A DNA stretch of 64,000 bases from Aquamicrobium defluvii. GTDB taxonomy: Bacteria; Pseudomonadota; Alphaproteobacteria; Rhizobiales; Rhizobiaceae. The position numbers were made by a program, and so were the translations under genes. The stretch spans positions 32,476-96,475 of the forward strand of contig NZ_SNZF01000016.1 of assembly GCF_004363725.1 (NCBI RefSeq). Direction: 5' to 3'. Below are positions 55,192-63,282 of the stretch, one piece after another. The first letter of the stretch is position 1, and each line of letters starts with the position of its first letter. The notes beneath the pieces are model-generated. The model had not been told where the DNA came from and made no database searches. It worked only from the letters and a program-made list of their open reading frames with translations.

Positions 55192-55835
55192 GCCCGCCGC
55201 TCCCTATGGTACCAAGTCTGACCCTCGGCTGTCTGAGCTGCCTCGTCGAGGGACGAGGCGGCCGGTTCCACCAATGGCTGCCCGGGTCTCCAGCCCTCCG
55301 GCGCCAGAGCGCCGTCCTTCTCGGAAGTTTGCAATGCTTGTACAAGGCGAAGAAGTTCGTCAACCGACCGTCCGACGTTCATTGGATACCAGACGATCGC
55401 TCGCACAATGCCTTCAGGGTCGATTGCGTAAGTCGCACGGACGGTACCACTGTTTTCGGATGACGCGTCCAGCATGCCGTACGCTCTGGCGATAACCATC
55501 GCCGAATCCTCGATCAACGGAAATTCCACCTTGACGCCAAAACTGCGCTCGATATCGCGCAGCCAGGCGACATGTGAATAAAGACTATCAACCGACAACC
55601 CCAGAAGCTCACAGTTCACAGCGGAGAATTTCTCCCTGGCCCTTGAAAAAGCGATGAACTCACTCGTGCACACAGACGTGAAGTCCGCCGGGTGCGAAAA
55701 CAACAACAGCCAGCGGCCCCGATAACCCGCAAGCGAGACCTCGCCCGCGGTCGAACGGGCTGTGAAGCCCGGAGCTCGATCGTTAATCCTGAGGGTGGGA
55801 GGCGCCTGAACCGGTGCGTCATTTACTGTATTCAT
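55188..55835 (-). CDS. Peroxiredoxin, Prx6/ArsC-independent type (1-Cys-like)
   Basis: A 215-residue AhpC/Prx6 protein. The peroxidatic Cys is in HPADFTSVCTSEF; FGVKVEFPLIEDSAMVIARA and GTVRATYAIDPEGIVRAIVW are conserved, and the tail PEGWRPGQPLVEP is Prx6-like. No resolving Cys is apparent except one in NCELLGL, next to the active site region. It may remove peroxides or persulfide-derived oxidants during sulfide oxidation. The ATG at 55835 is chosen for the domain start. The ATGA overlap with the repressor shows one transcript. Confidence 0.85.
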   Translation of the reverse strand: MNTVNDAPVQAPPTLRINDRAPGFTARSTAGEVSLAGYRGRWLLLFSHPADFTSVCTSEFIAFSRAREKFSAVNCELLGLSVDSLYSHVAWLRDIERSFGVKVEFPLIEDSAMVIARAYGMLDASSENSGTVRATYAIDPEGIVRAIVWYPMNVGRSVDELLRLVQALQTSEKDGALAPEGWRPGQPLVEPAASSLDEAAQTAEGQTWYHRERRA

Positions 55836-56244
55836 TATCCAGCCTTTCCAATGCAGGAGCCGACACCCGTTTATCTGCAGGAGCGCAGGACCCACTAACA
55901 TGAATATCTAGTTGCACTATTATTGTAAATATGTATTTCATTTGCTCTTGCTTGGAGGATGTCATGGCCCAATCCCTTTCGCTTCGCAATCCTGTAGCGC
56001 GAAAGCACCGTTAAAGAAGGCCTGAGGAAAACCCCACGGTTAGGACCAAGACATCGAAACCGACACATTATTTACGCTTAATACGTAACTGTTGACTGCG
56101 ATGGCGGATCGATGTCCGGTAATAACAACGCGCAGGCAATCCATTAAACGCAAGGTGGACATGCTCATCGGCATCCGCCGCCTGTCACATCGTCTTGACC
56201 CGTCACAGCGCATCGCGTCGGGTTTACTGAAGGAGGAAAGCGTC
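55836..56244. promoter_or_regulatory. Divergent control region of the sulfur operons
   Basis: An AT-rich stretch at 55898-55945 (GAATATCTAGTTGCACTATT, then TTGTAAATATGTATTTCAT) is the likely binding area of the BigR-like repressor and holds both promoters. It lies between the peroxiredoxin and SQR start codons. A clean palindrome could not be found by eye. A short frame with a strong ribosome site lies within it (55964-56014). Confidence 0.45.
55964..56014 (+). other. 16-codon frame with strong ribosome site, possible leader peptide
   Basis: ATG at 55964 is preceded by GGAGG 6 to 7 bases upstream and encodes MAQSLSLRNPVARKHR before TAA. It sits 230 bp ahead of the SQR gene. It might be a leader peptide or the beginning of a lost gene. 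Nothing else supports it. Confidence 0.25.
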
Positions 56245-57921
56245 ATGGACATTCGAAAGATTGACGACCGCATGAGCGTTTCGCCACAAATCGAGCTTGA
56301 AGATGTAGGCGAGCTTGCGCGCCTCGGATTCAAGTCGATAATATCCACCCGTCCGGATGGAGAGGAAGCCCTTCAGCCTGATGCTGACAGCACAGCTCTG
56401 GTGGCAAAGGCAGCGGGGTTGGAATTTAGACACATCCCCGTCCTGACTTCCGAAATTCGCGATCGCGACGTCGCACTCTTCGATGAAGCGATGAGGGATT
56501 TGCCAAAGCCGTTGTTAGCCTTTTGCCGATCTGGCAGGCGGGCAGCCAGCCTGTGGGCATTGTCCCAAGCTCCCAAAGAGGGCTCAGATGCCGTGTTGGG
56601 CGCAGCCAGGGCGGCAGGATACGATCTTCAAGAACTTCGCCCTCGCCCGGAGTCTCGGATCATTGCAAACGATCAAAAAGTCGCATCGGCCTGCGATGTT
56701 CTCATCGTCGGCGCGGGCGCCGCGGGCATTGCCACCGCCGCAAGCCTATTGAAACGTCGACATGGCCTAAACATAATCATTGCCGACCCTGCCGAACGCC
56801 ATGCCTACCAACCTGGATGGACCATGGTCGGCGGTGGAATATTCAAGCCCGAAGATACGGTGCGCTCCATGGCGGCGGTGATGCCCGCAGGCGTAACCTG
56901 GGTAAAGACGGCGGTCGCCGAATTTGATCCGGACCACAATTGCGTGCGCTTGTCGAATGGCCGACGTGTTGATTATCGCATACTGGTGGCAGCCCCGGGC
57001 ATCAAGCTTGACTGGGCGGCGATCGAGGGCCTTGAAGAAACCCTCGGACGCAATGGCGTCACCTCGAATTACCGCTACGATACGGCCCCCTACACCTGGT
57101 CGCTGGTAAAGAACCTCAAAGGCGGTAAGGCGCTTTTCACACAACCGCCAATGCCGATAAAATGCGCAGGTGCACCTCAAAAGGCGTTGTATCTGTCAGG
57201 TGACCACTGGTTCCGGAAAGGCCGCATCAACGACATCTCGATTGAGTTCCACAATGCCGGTCCGGTTCTCTTCGGCGTTAAGGAATATGTTCCGGCGCTG
57301 ATGGAATATATCAAAAAGTATCGCGCAGACCTACAATTTGCCTCAAGACTTGTCGCTGTCGATGGTTCAAGGAAAGAGGCGCGATTTGCACGCGTGGGCG
57401 TCGACGGTTCCGTCGTCGAAGACACGCGTGGTTTTGACATTTTACACGTTTGCCCGCCTCAGACCGCCCCGGACTTTGTCCGTGCAAGTCCTCTTGCAAA
57501 CCAAACCGGCTGGATTGACGTCGACGAGACAAGCCTCCAGCATAAGCGGTACTCGAATGTCTTCTCGCTCGGTGACGCAGCTGGCACAACAAATGCGAAA
57601 ACCGCTGCAGCGGCGCGCAAGCAGGCGCCAATTGTTGCAGAGAACGTTTTGGCTACTCTCGACGGCCGGGATCTTCGGGCAGCGTATGACGGATATGGCT
57701 CATGCCCTTTGACCGTCGAGCGTGGAAAGATAGTACTGGCGGAATTCGGGTATGGCGGAAAGTTGTTGCCGACTTTCCCCTTCTGGATGATTGACGGCAC
57801 AAAACCTTCCAGTCTCGCCTGGTACCTGAAGTCTGAGGCGCTGCCACGGATCTACTGGCACGGCATGCTCAAGGGCCGCGAATGGCTAGCCTCTCCGGAC
57901 ATCAAGGAAAAAGTTGCCTAG
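56245..57921 (+). CDS. sqr: DUF442-sulfide:quinone oxidoreductase fusion
   Basis: A 558-residue two-domain protein. AGGAGGAAAG lies just before the ATG. Residues 1-130 are DUF442 (TIGR01244-type sulfurtransferase or phosphatase): LGFKSIISTRPDGEE and the loop LLAFCRSGRRAASLW, a CxxGxR active site. Residues about 150-540 are a type II SQR: the FAD motif VLIVGAGAAGIATAASLL, the redox Cys in PIKCAGAPQKALYLS and the second in ILHVCPPQTAP, and a second FAD contact FSLGDAAGTTNAKT. It oxidises sulfide to persulfide and passes electrons to quinone at the membrane. The fused domain may take the persulfide. DUF442 is normally fused to the dioxygenase Blh. Confidence 0.9.
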   Translation: MDIRKIDDRMSVSPQIELEDVGELARLGFKSIISTRPDGEEALQPDADSTALVAKAAGLEFRHIPVLTSEIRDRDVALFDEAMRDLPKPLLAFCRSGRRAASLWALSQAPKEGSDAVLGAARAAGYDLQELRPRPESRIIANDQKVASACDVLIVGAGAAGIATAASLLKRRHGLNIIIADPAERHAYQPGWTMVGGGIFKPEDTVRSMAAVMPAGVTWVKTAVAEFDPDHNCVRLSNGRRVDYRILVAAPGIKLDWAAIEGLEETLGRNGVTSNYRYDTAPYTWSLVKNLKGGKALFTQPPMPIKCAGAPQKALYLSGDHWFRKGRINDISIEFHNAGPVLFGVKEYVPALMEYIKKYRADLQFASRLVAVDGSRKEARFARVGVDGSVVEDTRGFDILHVCPPQTAPDFVRASPLANQTGWIDVDETSLQHKRYSNVFSLGDAAGTTNAKTAAAARKQAPIVAENVLATLDGRDLRAAYDGYGSCPLTVERGKIVLAEFGYGGKLLPTFPFWMIDGTKPSSLAWYLKSEALPRIYWHGMLKGREWLASPDIKEKVA

Positions 57922-57939
57922 CGGCGGCGGAACACGTTC

Positions 57940-58731
57940 ATGGATCTTGAACCCGTACAATATGGTCTTGGAGCCCTCTCCGGTGGACTGGTTGGTTTCA
58001 CGCTGGGGATGTTTGGAGGCGGCGGTTCGATCCTGGCCGTGCCGCTGATGGTTTACGTGGTCGGCGTTCCAAGCGCACATGTTGCGATCGGAACCAGTGC
58101 TTTTGCGGTTGCGGCCAATGCGTTCGCGAATCTCGTCGGTCATTGGCGTTTGGGTAGCGTTAAATGGCGCTGCGCCGGGATCTACAGCGTTGCTGGTATT
58201 TTCGGGGCATTGATCGGTTCGAGCATTGGCAAGATGATTGACGGTCAGAGGTTGCTTTTGCTTTTTGCCATTCTAATGCTCGTTGTTGGCGTTCTGATGT
58301 TTCGTAAGCGCGGCGCGGAAGGCAATCCCGGCGCCCAGTGCTCGCGGGAAAACATCCATAAGGTCGCCGGATACGGCAGCCTGACCGGGATATTTTCGGG
58401 TTTTTTCGGCATTGGCGGCGGTTTTCTTATTGTCCCCGGCCTGATTGCGTCGACCGGCATGCCGATCCTCTTCGCCATCGGCTCCTCTCTCGTTGCGGTA
58501 ACGGCTTTTGGACTGACCACCGCATTGAACTATGCGCACTCCGGATACGTCGATTGGATTCTAGCGGCTATATTCATCGGCGGAGGCGTCGTCGGAGGGC
58601 TCGCGGGAGCGTCTCTGGCCAAGCACCTGTCTGGGCGCAAGGGCATATTGAACAGCCTGTTCGCAACTCTGATTTTCGTCGTGGCGGCCTACATGTTGTA
58701 TCGCAGCGCTGGCCAGCTCATGAAGTCCTAA
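57940..58731 (+). CDS. TauE/SafE (TSUP) family exporter
   Basis: A 263-residue membrane protein with about eight hydrophobic segments and the two TSUP repeats: GALSGGLVGFTLGMFGGGGS near the start and GSLTGIFSGFFGIGGGFLIV in the middle. Family members export sulfite or sulfonates or import small anions. Located 18 bp after SQR, it probably exports sulfite produced by the persulfide dioxygenase. Confidence 0.9.
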   Translation: MDLEPVQYGLGALSGGLVGFTLGMFGGGGSILAVPLMVYVVGVPSAHVAIGTSAFAVAANAFANLVGHWRLGSVKWRCAGIYSVAGIFGALIGSSIGKMIDGQRLLLLFAILMLVVGVLMFRKRGAEGNPGAQCSRENIHKVAGYGSLTGIFSGFFGIGGGFLIVPGLIASTGMPILFAIGSSLVAVTAFGLTTALNYAHSGYVDWILAAIFIGGGVVGGLAGASLAKHLSGRKGILNSLFATLIFVVAAYMLYRSAGQLMKS

Positions 58732-58887
58732 ACAGCGTCGCTCGGAGACATCATGTCGAACAGTTTTGAACCGGGTGTCTTGGTCCCGATCCGACTCGTC
58801 TCTTCAGCGTTCTCACCCGGTTCAAGCAGTATAAATTTGTCGATCCAGCACAGATCCGAAACAATGATAAGAATGGAGCACTTCGCG

Positions 58888-59613
58888 ATGAGACTTATCT
58901 TAATCGGTCCACCCGGGGCAGGAAAGGGAACGCAGGCGCAGCGCCTGTCTTCAAAGTATGGAGTACCCCAGTTGTCCACTGGTGACATGCTCAGGACTGC
59001 TGTAGCCGCTGCGACTGAGGTGGGGGTCGAGGCCAAGTCGGCGATGGAGGCGGGGCTACTGGTTTCGGACGAGATCGTGAACCGGATCGTAGCGGAGCGG
59101 CTGAGCGCGGCAGATTGTGCTCGCGGCTTCATCTTGGACGGATATCCGCGAAATACGGTGCAGGCAGAGGTGTTCGACACACATCTTTCATCATTGGGGT
59201 TCCAGGCAGACGCCGCGATTCATTTCGTGGTCGATGACACAGCTCTGATCAGGCGTATTTCAGGTAGGTACAGTTGCGCTGGCTGTGCGACCGTCTATCA
59301 CGAGGTCGACGGCAAACCGAAAACCCCAGGGATCTGCGACGTCTGCGGATCCGCGAAGTTCAAGCGTCGAGCGGACGACAACGAGCAAGTTCTGCGGGAA
59401 CGGCTCCACACGTACAACGAAGAGACTGCCCCGGTGGTCGTCCACTACAATCAAACAGGCATTCTGCACCCCGTTGATGGAATGGGCTCAGTTGATGAAG
59501 TCTCCGACGCCGTCGAGTCGGTGCTGCGTCGGGCTGCGGCGCCTGAAGGCGCGCGAGACAAGACCCAAAAAAAGCCCTTTGACAGGCGTGAACCTCCCGA
59601 CGCACGGCCGTAG
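58888..59613 (+). CDS. adk: Adenylate kinase (zinc-lid type)
   Basis: A 241-residue nucleoside monophosphate kinase. P-loop: LIGPPGAGKGTQAQ; NMP-binding: STGDMLRTAVAAATEVG; LID with a zinc site CAGC and CDVC; DGYPRNTVQAEVF; and RRADDNEQVLRERLHTY. It has a C-terminal extension of about 30 residues (APEGARDKTQKKPFDRREPP). The ATG at 58888 is chosen at the P-loop lead. An adk in a sulfur cluster is usual in some alphaproteobacteria; it might balance AMP or serve APS metabolism. A housekeeping adk is expected elsewhere. Confidence 0.9.
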   Translation: MRLILIGPPGAGKGTQAQRLSSKYGVPQLSTGDMLRTAVAAATEVGVEAKSAMEAGLLVSDEIVNRIVAERLSAADCARGFILDGYPRNTVQAEVFDTHLSSLGFQADAAIHFVVDDTALIRRISGRYSCAGCATVYHEVDGKPKTPGICDVCGSAKFKRRADDNEQVLRERLHTYNEETAPVVVHYNQTGILHPVDGMGSVDEVSDAVESVLRRAAAPEGARDKTQKKPFDRREPPDARP

Positions 59614-59632
59614 TGTGTTTCGGCCCTTTTTA
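59606..59632 (+). terminator. Rho-independent terminator after adk
   Basis: GGCCG and CGGCC pair around TAGTGTGTTT and are followed by CTTTTTAA. The stem is only 5 bp, so termination may be partial. Confidence 0.5.
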
Positions 59633-59802
59633 ATCGCGGGACTTAGTTAATCCTGTTTTGTCCATGCCGGGGTCATGGTCCTTTCCGAGGTCAGCGAAGA
59701 GCGCCGAGGGCAGCTTGCGCAGAGATGGGGCCTCGACCTGGGCGTGTATCCGAAAGCAGGCGCAGAGCGCACGGCTCAATTAGTAAGCAGAGGAGAGGCA
59801 AT

Positions 59803-60255
59803 ATGACAAAGCTCTATATGGAAGATCTGTCCGAGGGGCAGCGCTTTACGAGCGGGAGGCACAGGATCGAGGAGACGGAGATTCATCGCTTTGCCCGGGA
59901 ATTCGATCCCCAGCCATTTCACCTCGATGCCGAGGCCGCAAAGAGCACGCTGTTCGCCGGACTGGCGGCGAGTGGCTGGCACACGGCGGCAATCACCATG
60001 CGCTTGACGGTCGACAGCGGCTTTTCGCTCGCTGGCGGAATCATCGGCGCGGGCTTTGACGAGTTGAATTGGCCACGGCCGGTTCGACCGGGCGACGAAC
60101 TGCATCTTGTGATCGAGGTGCTGGAGGTGCGGCCCTCCCGCTCGAAGTCTGACCGGGGAATGGTCAAAGTCCGCATGAACACGCTCAACCAGAATGACGA
60201 GCCAGTGCAGGTCTCTGTCGGCAATCTGGTCGTACAAAGAAGACCGACGAATTGA
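59803..60255 (+). CDS. MaoC-family dehydratase (hot-dog fold)
   Basis: A 150-residue MaoC-like protein. The hydratase-type core reads FAREFDPQPFHLDAEAAKST (catalytic Asp and His), then LFAGLAASGWHTAAITMRL and GIIGAGFDELNWPRPVRPGD. GAGGCAAT lies before the ATG. It could hydrate enoyl-CoA-like substrates, but standalone MaoC proteins of this type are widespread in rhizobia and none is tied to sulfur. It may belong to the catabolic cluster historically. 189 bp separate it from adk. Confidence 0.8.
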   Translation: MTKLYMEDLSEGQRFTSGRHRIEETEIHRFAREFDPQPFHLDAEAAKSTLFAGLAASGWHTAAITMRLTVDSGFSLAGGIIGAGFDELNWPRPVRPGDELHLVIEVLEVRPSRSKSDRGMVKVRMNTLNQNDEPVQVSVGNLVVQRRPTN

Positions 60256-60551
60256 AAATGTGAACAACCAGATCGCTGGCGAACATGCGCGATGCGCTCG
60301 GGCGGCAGAACGAAAATGGAAATGAAAGCCTATTTGCTCGACAAAACAATTGGGCGAGCCGCTCGAGGAGCGGGCTCAGCCCGATCCCGTCGCCGGCCCG
60401 CCCTACATAGTGATCGGGATCGAGGTGGCTGGCCTCGAACTGCTGAACATCGCAAACTGCGAAACGCCGCCATGAACACATGGCGCGAAATCACCCTGTC
60501 TGCCAGGGAGTAAGCGAGCCCACATCGTAGCCGTCCTGTGCCCGAACCAGG
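60256..60551. other. Degraded coding remnant
   Basis: From 60314 the plus strand reads MEMKAYLLDKTIG and, after a frame change, EPLEERAQPDPVAGPPYIVI, which weakly resembles the N-terminus of zinc-dependent alcohol or quinone oxidoreductases. No intact gene is present. The rest is without feature. Confidence 0.3.
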
Positions 60552-60811
60552 TTAAGGCGACGCTACACCTTGAACGTATGCAGTGTTTTTCACGCTCTGC
60601 GCGTCCACGATCGAGAACGCGCTGGATGCGTTGCGCTCCAGTTTTTCTCGGGTCACGCCAACCTGACTTTTTAAAGCCTGCTCCAGCAGGCTGCTACCTT
60701 CACACGGCTCACTCCAGATGGAAAAGTACGCATACACCGTGCGCAACAGGCAACCGCTTCTGAGGAGGTACAGCAGTTTGGCGATATGGTCCGCAGTCAG
60801 GTGCGTTTGGC
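60552..60811 (-). pseudogene. IS5-family transposase fragment
   Basis: Reading the minus strand gives TADHIAKLLYLLRSGC, LRTVYAYFSIWSEP, SLLEQALKSQVGVTREKLER, and SAFSIVDAQSVKNT, a series of IS5-type N-terminal motifs with internal deletions, then a premature stop at 60552. The DDE portion is missing. It abuts the dnaE2 remnant at about 60812. Confidence 0.75.
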
Positions 60812-60813
60812 CG

Positions 60814-61119
60814 GTTGTCTGGCCAAACCTGTTCGAAAAACAGCGCCGCGTCGTGCTTGGATCGGCCATGATGGCGATCAACGGCAAGATCCAACGGGAA
60901 GGGGGCGTCGTGCATCTGGTGGCGCAACGGATGTTCGATCTGAGCGGCGAGCGAGACACTTTCAGGGTGCCGACAGGACGGGGCGACGAGTTCGCGCATG
61001 GTTCACCGGGTAGCCCCGACAGCCGCGAACGGCCGCCGATGGGCGTCAAGGCGCGGGAAATTTATATTCCGGACCTGCATATCGATACGCTGAAGGTGAA
61101 GAGTAGGAATTTTCAGTAA
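60814..61119 (+). pseudogene. Second dnaE2, 3' end only
   Basis: 101 codons close to the last part of dnaE2 at 29914-30233: [20 protein letters not shown] here against [20 protein letters not shown] there, and an identical ending [12 protein letters not shown]. Seven residues (TSDLASL region) are missing relative to the first copy, and many third bases differ, so it is a diverged copy and not a fresh duplication. It has no start and its left end meets IS5 debris. Confidence 0.9.
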
Positions 61120-61134
61120 AACACCTCTGAACGG

Positions 61135-61692
61135 TCATTTGGCTTTTGTGCCTAAAATGGACAAAGCCTTTGCGGCAAACTTGGGAGCAATCCCTGACAG
61201 CCTTTCCGTCAATTCCACGACGGACAAAGTTGGTCGACGGTAGCCTGCGGCCTGTGCGACGAGCGCCTCCAACAGCCTGTCCGCCTCTTCACTCAGCAGG
61301 GAGACCAGAAAGTCGTCGGGTGTCATGGCGACGACGCCGGGCGGAAGATCGCTGAAGTCTCGGATGTTCGATGTGACGATGATGCCAGCCCCGATCGCTG
61401 CAGCTGCTGCGGCCACGTGCCGATCCTTGGGGTGGTTCCGCATTGCTGGTTCCAGTGGCTCCCAGCCTTCGATATTCGCGTCGGGGAACGCCTCCTCCAT
61501 AACGGCGCGCAGTACCCTCGCTCTGGTCGGCTCCATTCCATAGTCGCTGATAAGGTTGCGCGTGACTTCGTCCAGGATTCGCGACGACCAATGCGCGCGA
61601 TAGCAATCTGCCGCAGCCACTCGCAATAGTGTGTCGCGCAGCATCATGGGGAATAGGACGTCGGCATCGAGGACGGCGATTGGCATAGGCAC
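61135..61692 (-). CDS. PIN-domain protein (RSP_2648-like)
   Basis: A 185-residue PIN-domain protein. First acid: AVLDADVLFPMMLRD; mid Glu: SSRILDEVTRNLI; later acids: HPKDRHVAAAA and TSNIRDFSD. It is longer than VapC toxins and fits the PIN_3 group. Starts at 61692 or 61686 are both possible. It faces an HTH protein at 61764 and the two probably form a toxin-antitoxin pair, though the divergent arrangement is unusual. Confidence 0.85.
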   Translation of the reverse strand: MPMPIAVLDADVLFPMMLRDTLLRVAAADCYRAHWSSRILDEVTRNLISDYGMEPTRARVLRAVMEEAFPDANIEGWEPLEPAMRNHPKDRHVAAAAAAIGAGIIVTSNIRDFSDLPPGVVAMTPDDFLVSLLSEEADRLLEALVAQAAGYRRPTLSVVELTERLSGIAPKFAAKALSILGTKAK

Positions 61693-61763
61693 TCATCAAG
61701 ATTCCTCCCTGATCATTCGGGGAGGTGGTTGCGTTTATAGCGTTTATGCGCCATATTACCGGC

Positions 61764-62258
61764 ATGGCCATATCACATCGCACATCGTCCGACAAAAAGC
61801 CCTCGAAGACTTCGAAAGCCGTTCCTGCTCTCGAGCGGTCAGCTGCGGCCCGTGTCGCATCACTGTTGGTTTCCCGTTCCGCAAAGCAGCATGGAACGTT
61901 TCAGGTAATCAATGCCGATGGTGAACGCTTGGACCTGCCAGATGCGCTGACTGACATCATGTATCGGGCCGCGGAGCTTCTCGCAGACGGAAGACCGGTA
62001 ACGGTTTTGTCCGACGAAGAGATGCTGTCAACGCAGGCGGCGGCCGAAATTCTCAACGTATCGAGGCAATATCTCGTGCGTTTGGTCGATACCGGCGAGC
62101 TTGCTGGTGAAAAAGTGGGAAGTCACCGGCGTTTGCGAGCCGTGGATGTCGCAGCGTTCAAGGCTGTGCGTGACGCCAAGCGAACATCGGCGCTCGATCG
62201 GTTGAGTTCATTGAGCGAAGACGCTGGCGGCTATGAGCTCGAAATCAAGCAGCGCTGA
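61764..62258 (+). CDS. Excisionase-type HTH protein, probable antitoxin
   Basis: A 164-residue protein. An N-terminal basic lead precedes FQVINADGERLDLPDALTDI, and a MerR/excisionase HTH follows (MLSTQAAAEILNVSRQYLVR, then LVDTGELAGEKVGSHRRLRA). The C-terminus ELEIKQR is charged. Proteins of this type accompany PIN_3 genes in rhizobia as antitoxins; here they are divergent with 71 bp between starts. It may repress both. Confidence 0.8.
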   Translation: MAISHRTSSDKKPSKTSKAVPALERSAAARVASLLVSRSAKQHGTFQVINADGERLDLPDALTDIMYRAAELLADGRPVTVLSDEEMLSTQAAAEILNVSRQYLVRLVDTGELAGEKVGSHRRLRAVDVAAFKAVRDAKRTSALDRLSSLSEDAGGYELEIKQR

Positions 62259-62298
62259 AGGAGCTATATAGCGCGCCGGGCTCGAATGCGCCACTTGT

Positions 62299-63282
62299 TC
62301 AATGATCTCTCAGAAGGGTGCCGAGCGTGGAGTTGCACGTTTTTGTTCCCTCATCAAATACGGCGGACCTGTCACATCGCGTGTAGGCCGCCAGGGCGTA
62401 GCTCAACGCTTCCTCGTCCCATTCTTTGAAGATGCGCAACTCGTCGCTGCCCGGAATTAGGCCTGAATATGACTCAACATGCATTTGCTCTACCTGCATG
62501 AACTCATCGTTCTCGGATGTGATATAAAAATGCGTCGCATCCCTCAGTGTGGCTTTGTAGTGAACACGAGCCGCCAGTTCGCTGAATTGGGCGCCGCTAA
62601 CAGCGGATCCGGAGAGCGCGTAAGGCCCTCCTGGGCCAGCGTGCATTTGAAGCCCGCCGTCGCTAACAAATATCACCCCAAGCCGGCCGGCTCTGATCGC
62701 TACGGACTGTCCGAAAATGTTTGTCGAGAGGTCGAACTCTTGATCTCCTCCGGTATCGGCGACCTCGTAAAAATACAGTGAAAAAGGCAAGTTGCCGTAG
62801 AGGCATCGGAATGTGGTGGGTTTTCGCGCGCTTTGGAGTACGAAATGGCAGTGCTGCAGTTCCTCGATGAATTGCGCAGGAACCATCGGCCCACTATCTG
62901 GTCGCTTGCGATCAAGTAAGAGGCCGGTCTCTTTCACGAGAAAGCCGATCAGGATTTTAGACAACCATCGGCCAAGGAGTAGTTTTTCGTCCTGAGTCTC
63001 TACTGTGCCACGCTCAATAATGGGCTGCACGGCGTTTTCAATCTGGGAGAGGAAACCGTTGTTGCAAGCTTCGCAACACGGAACAGTCAGATTTCGATAT
63101 GGAATAAGTGTCCCATTCAGCAGGGTAAGATGCTCATTGAAGAGATTGAACTTATGCTGAAGCCATTTGGGAATCACGTGTTCGCCGGCGCCTGTGCTGG
63201 GGGGACCGCCGCACGCAAAGCACATTCTCTGTGAAATGCTGTTTTCCGACACGGCCCTTGCCGATAGCTCGAGTATTCTCAT
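62299..63282 (-). CDS. HNH-endonuclease-like zinc protein
   Basis: A 327-residue protein. The N-terminus has CFACGGPPSTGAGEHVIPKW and, after 30 residues, VPCCEACNNGF, forming an HNH-like zinc knuckle (CxxC, EH, CxxCN). The remainder has no recognised domain. Such proteins often occur in islands and may be nucleases of mobile-element defence. A second start at MCFACGG (63225) is possible. It ends 40 bp from the HTH gene on the other strand. Confidence 0.7.
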   Translation of the reverse strand: MRILELSARAVSENSISQRMCFACGGPPSTGAGEHVIPKWLQHKFNLFNEHLTLLNGTLIPYRNLTVPCCEACNNGFLSQIENAVQPIIERGTVETQDEKLLLGRWLSKILIGFLVKETGLLLDRKRPDSGPMVPAQFIEELQHCHFVLQSARKPTTFRCLYGNLPFSLYFYEVADTGGDQEFDLSTNIFGQSVAIRAGRLGVIFVSDGGLQMHAGPGGPYALSGSAVSGAQFSELAARVHYKATLRDATHFYITSENDEFMQVEQMHVESYSGLIPGSDELRIFKEWDEEALSYALAAYTRCDRSAVFDEGTKTCNSTLGTLLRDH

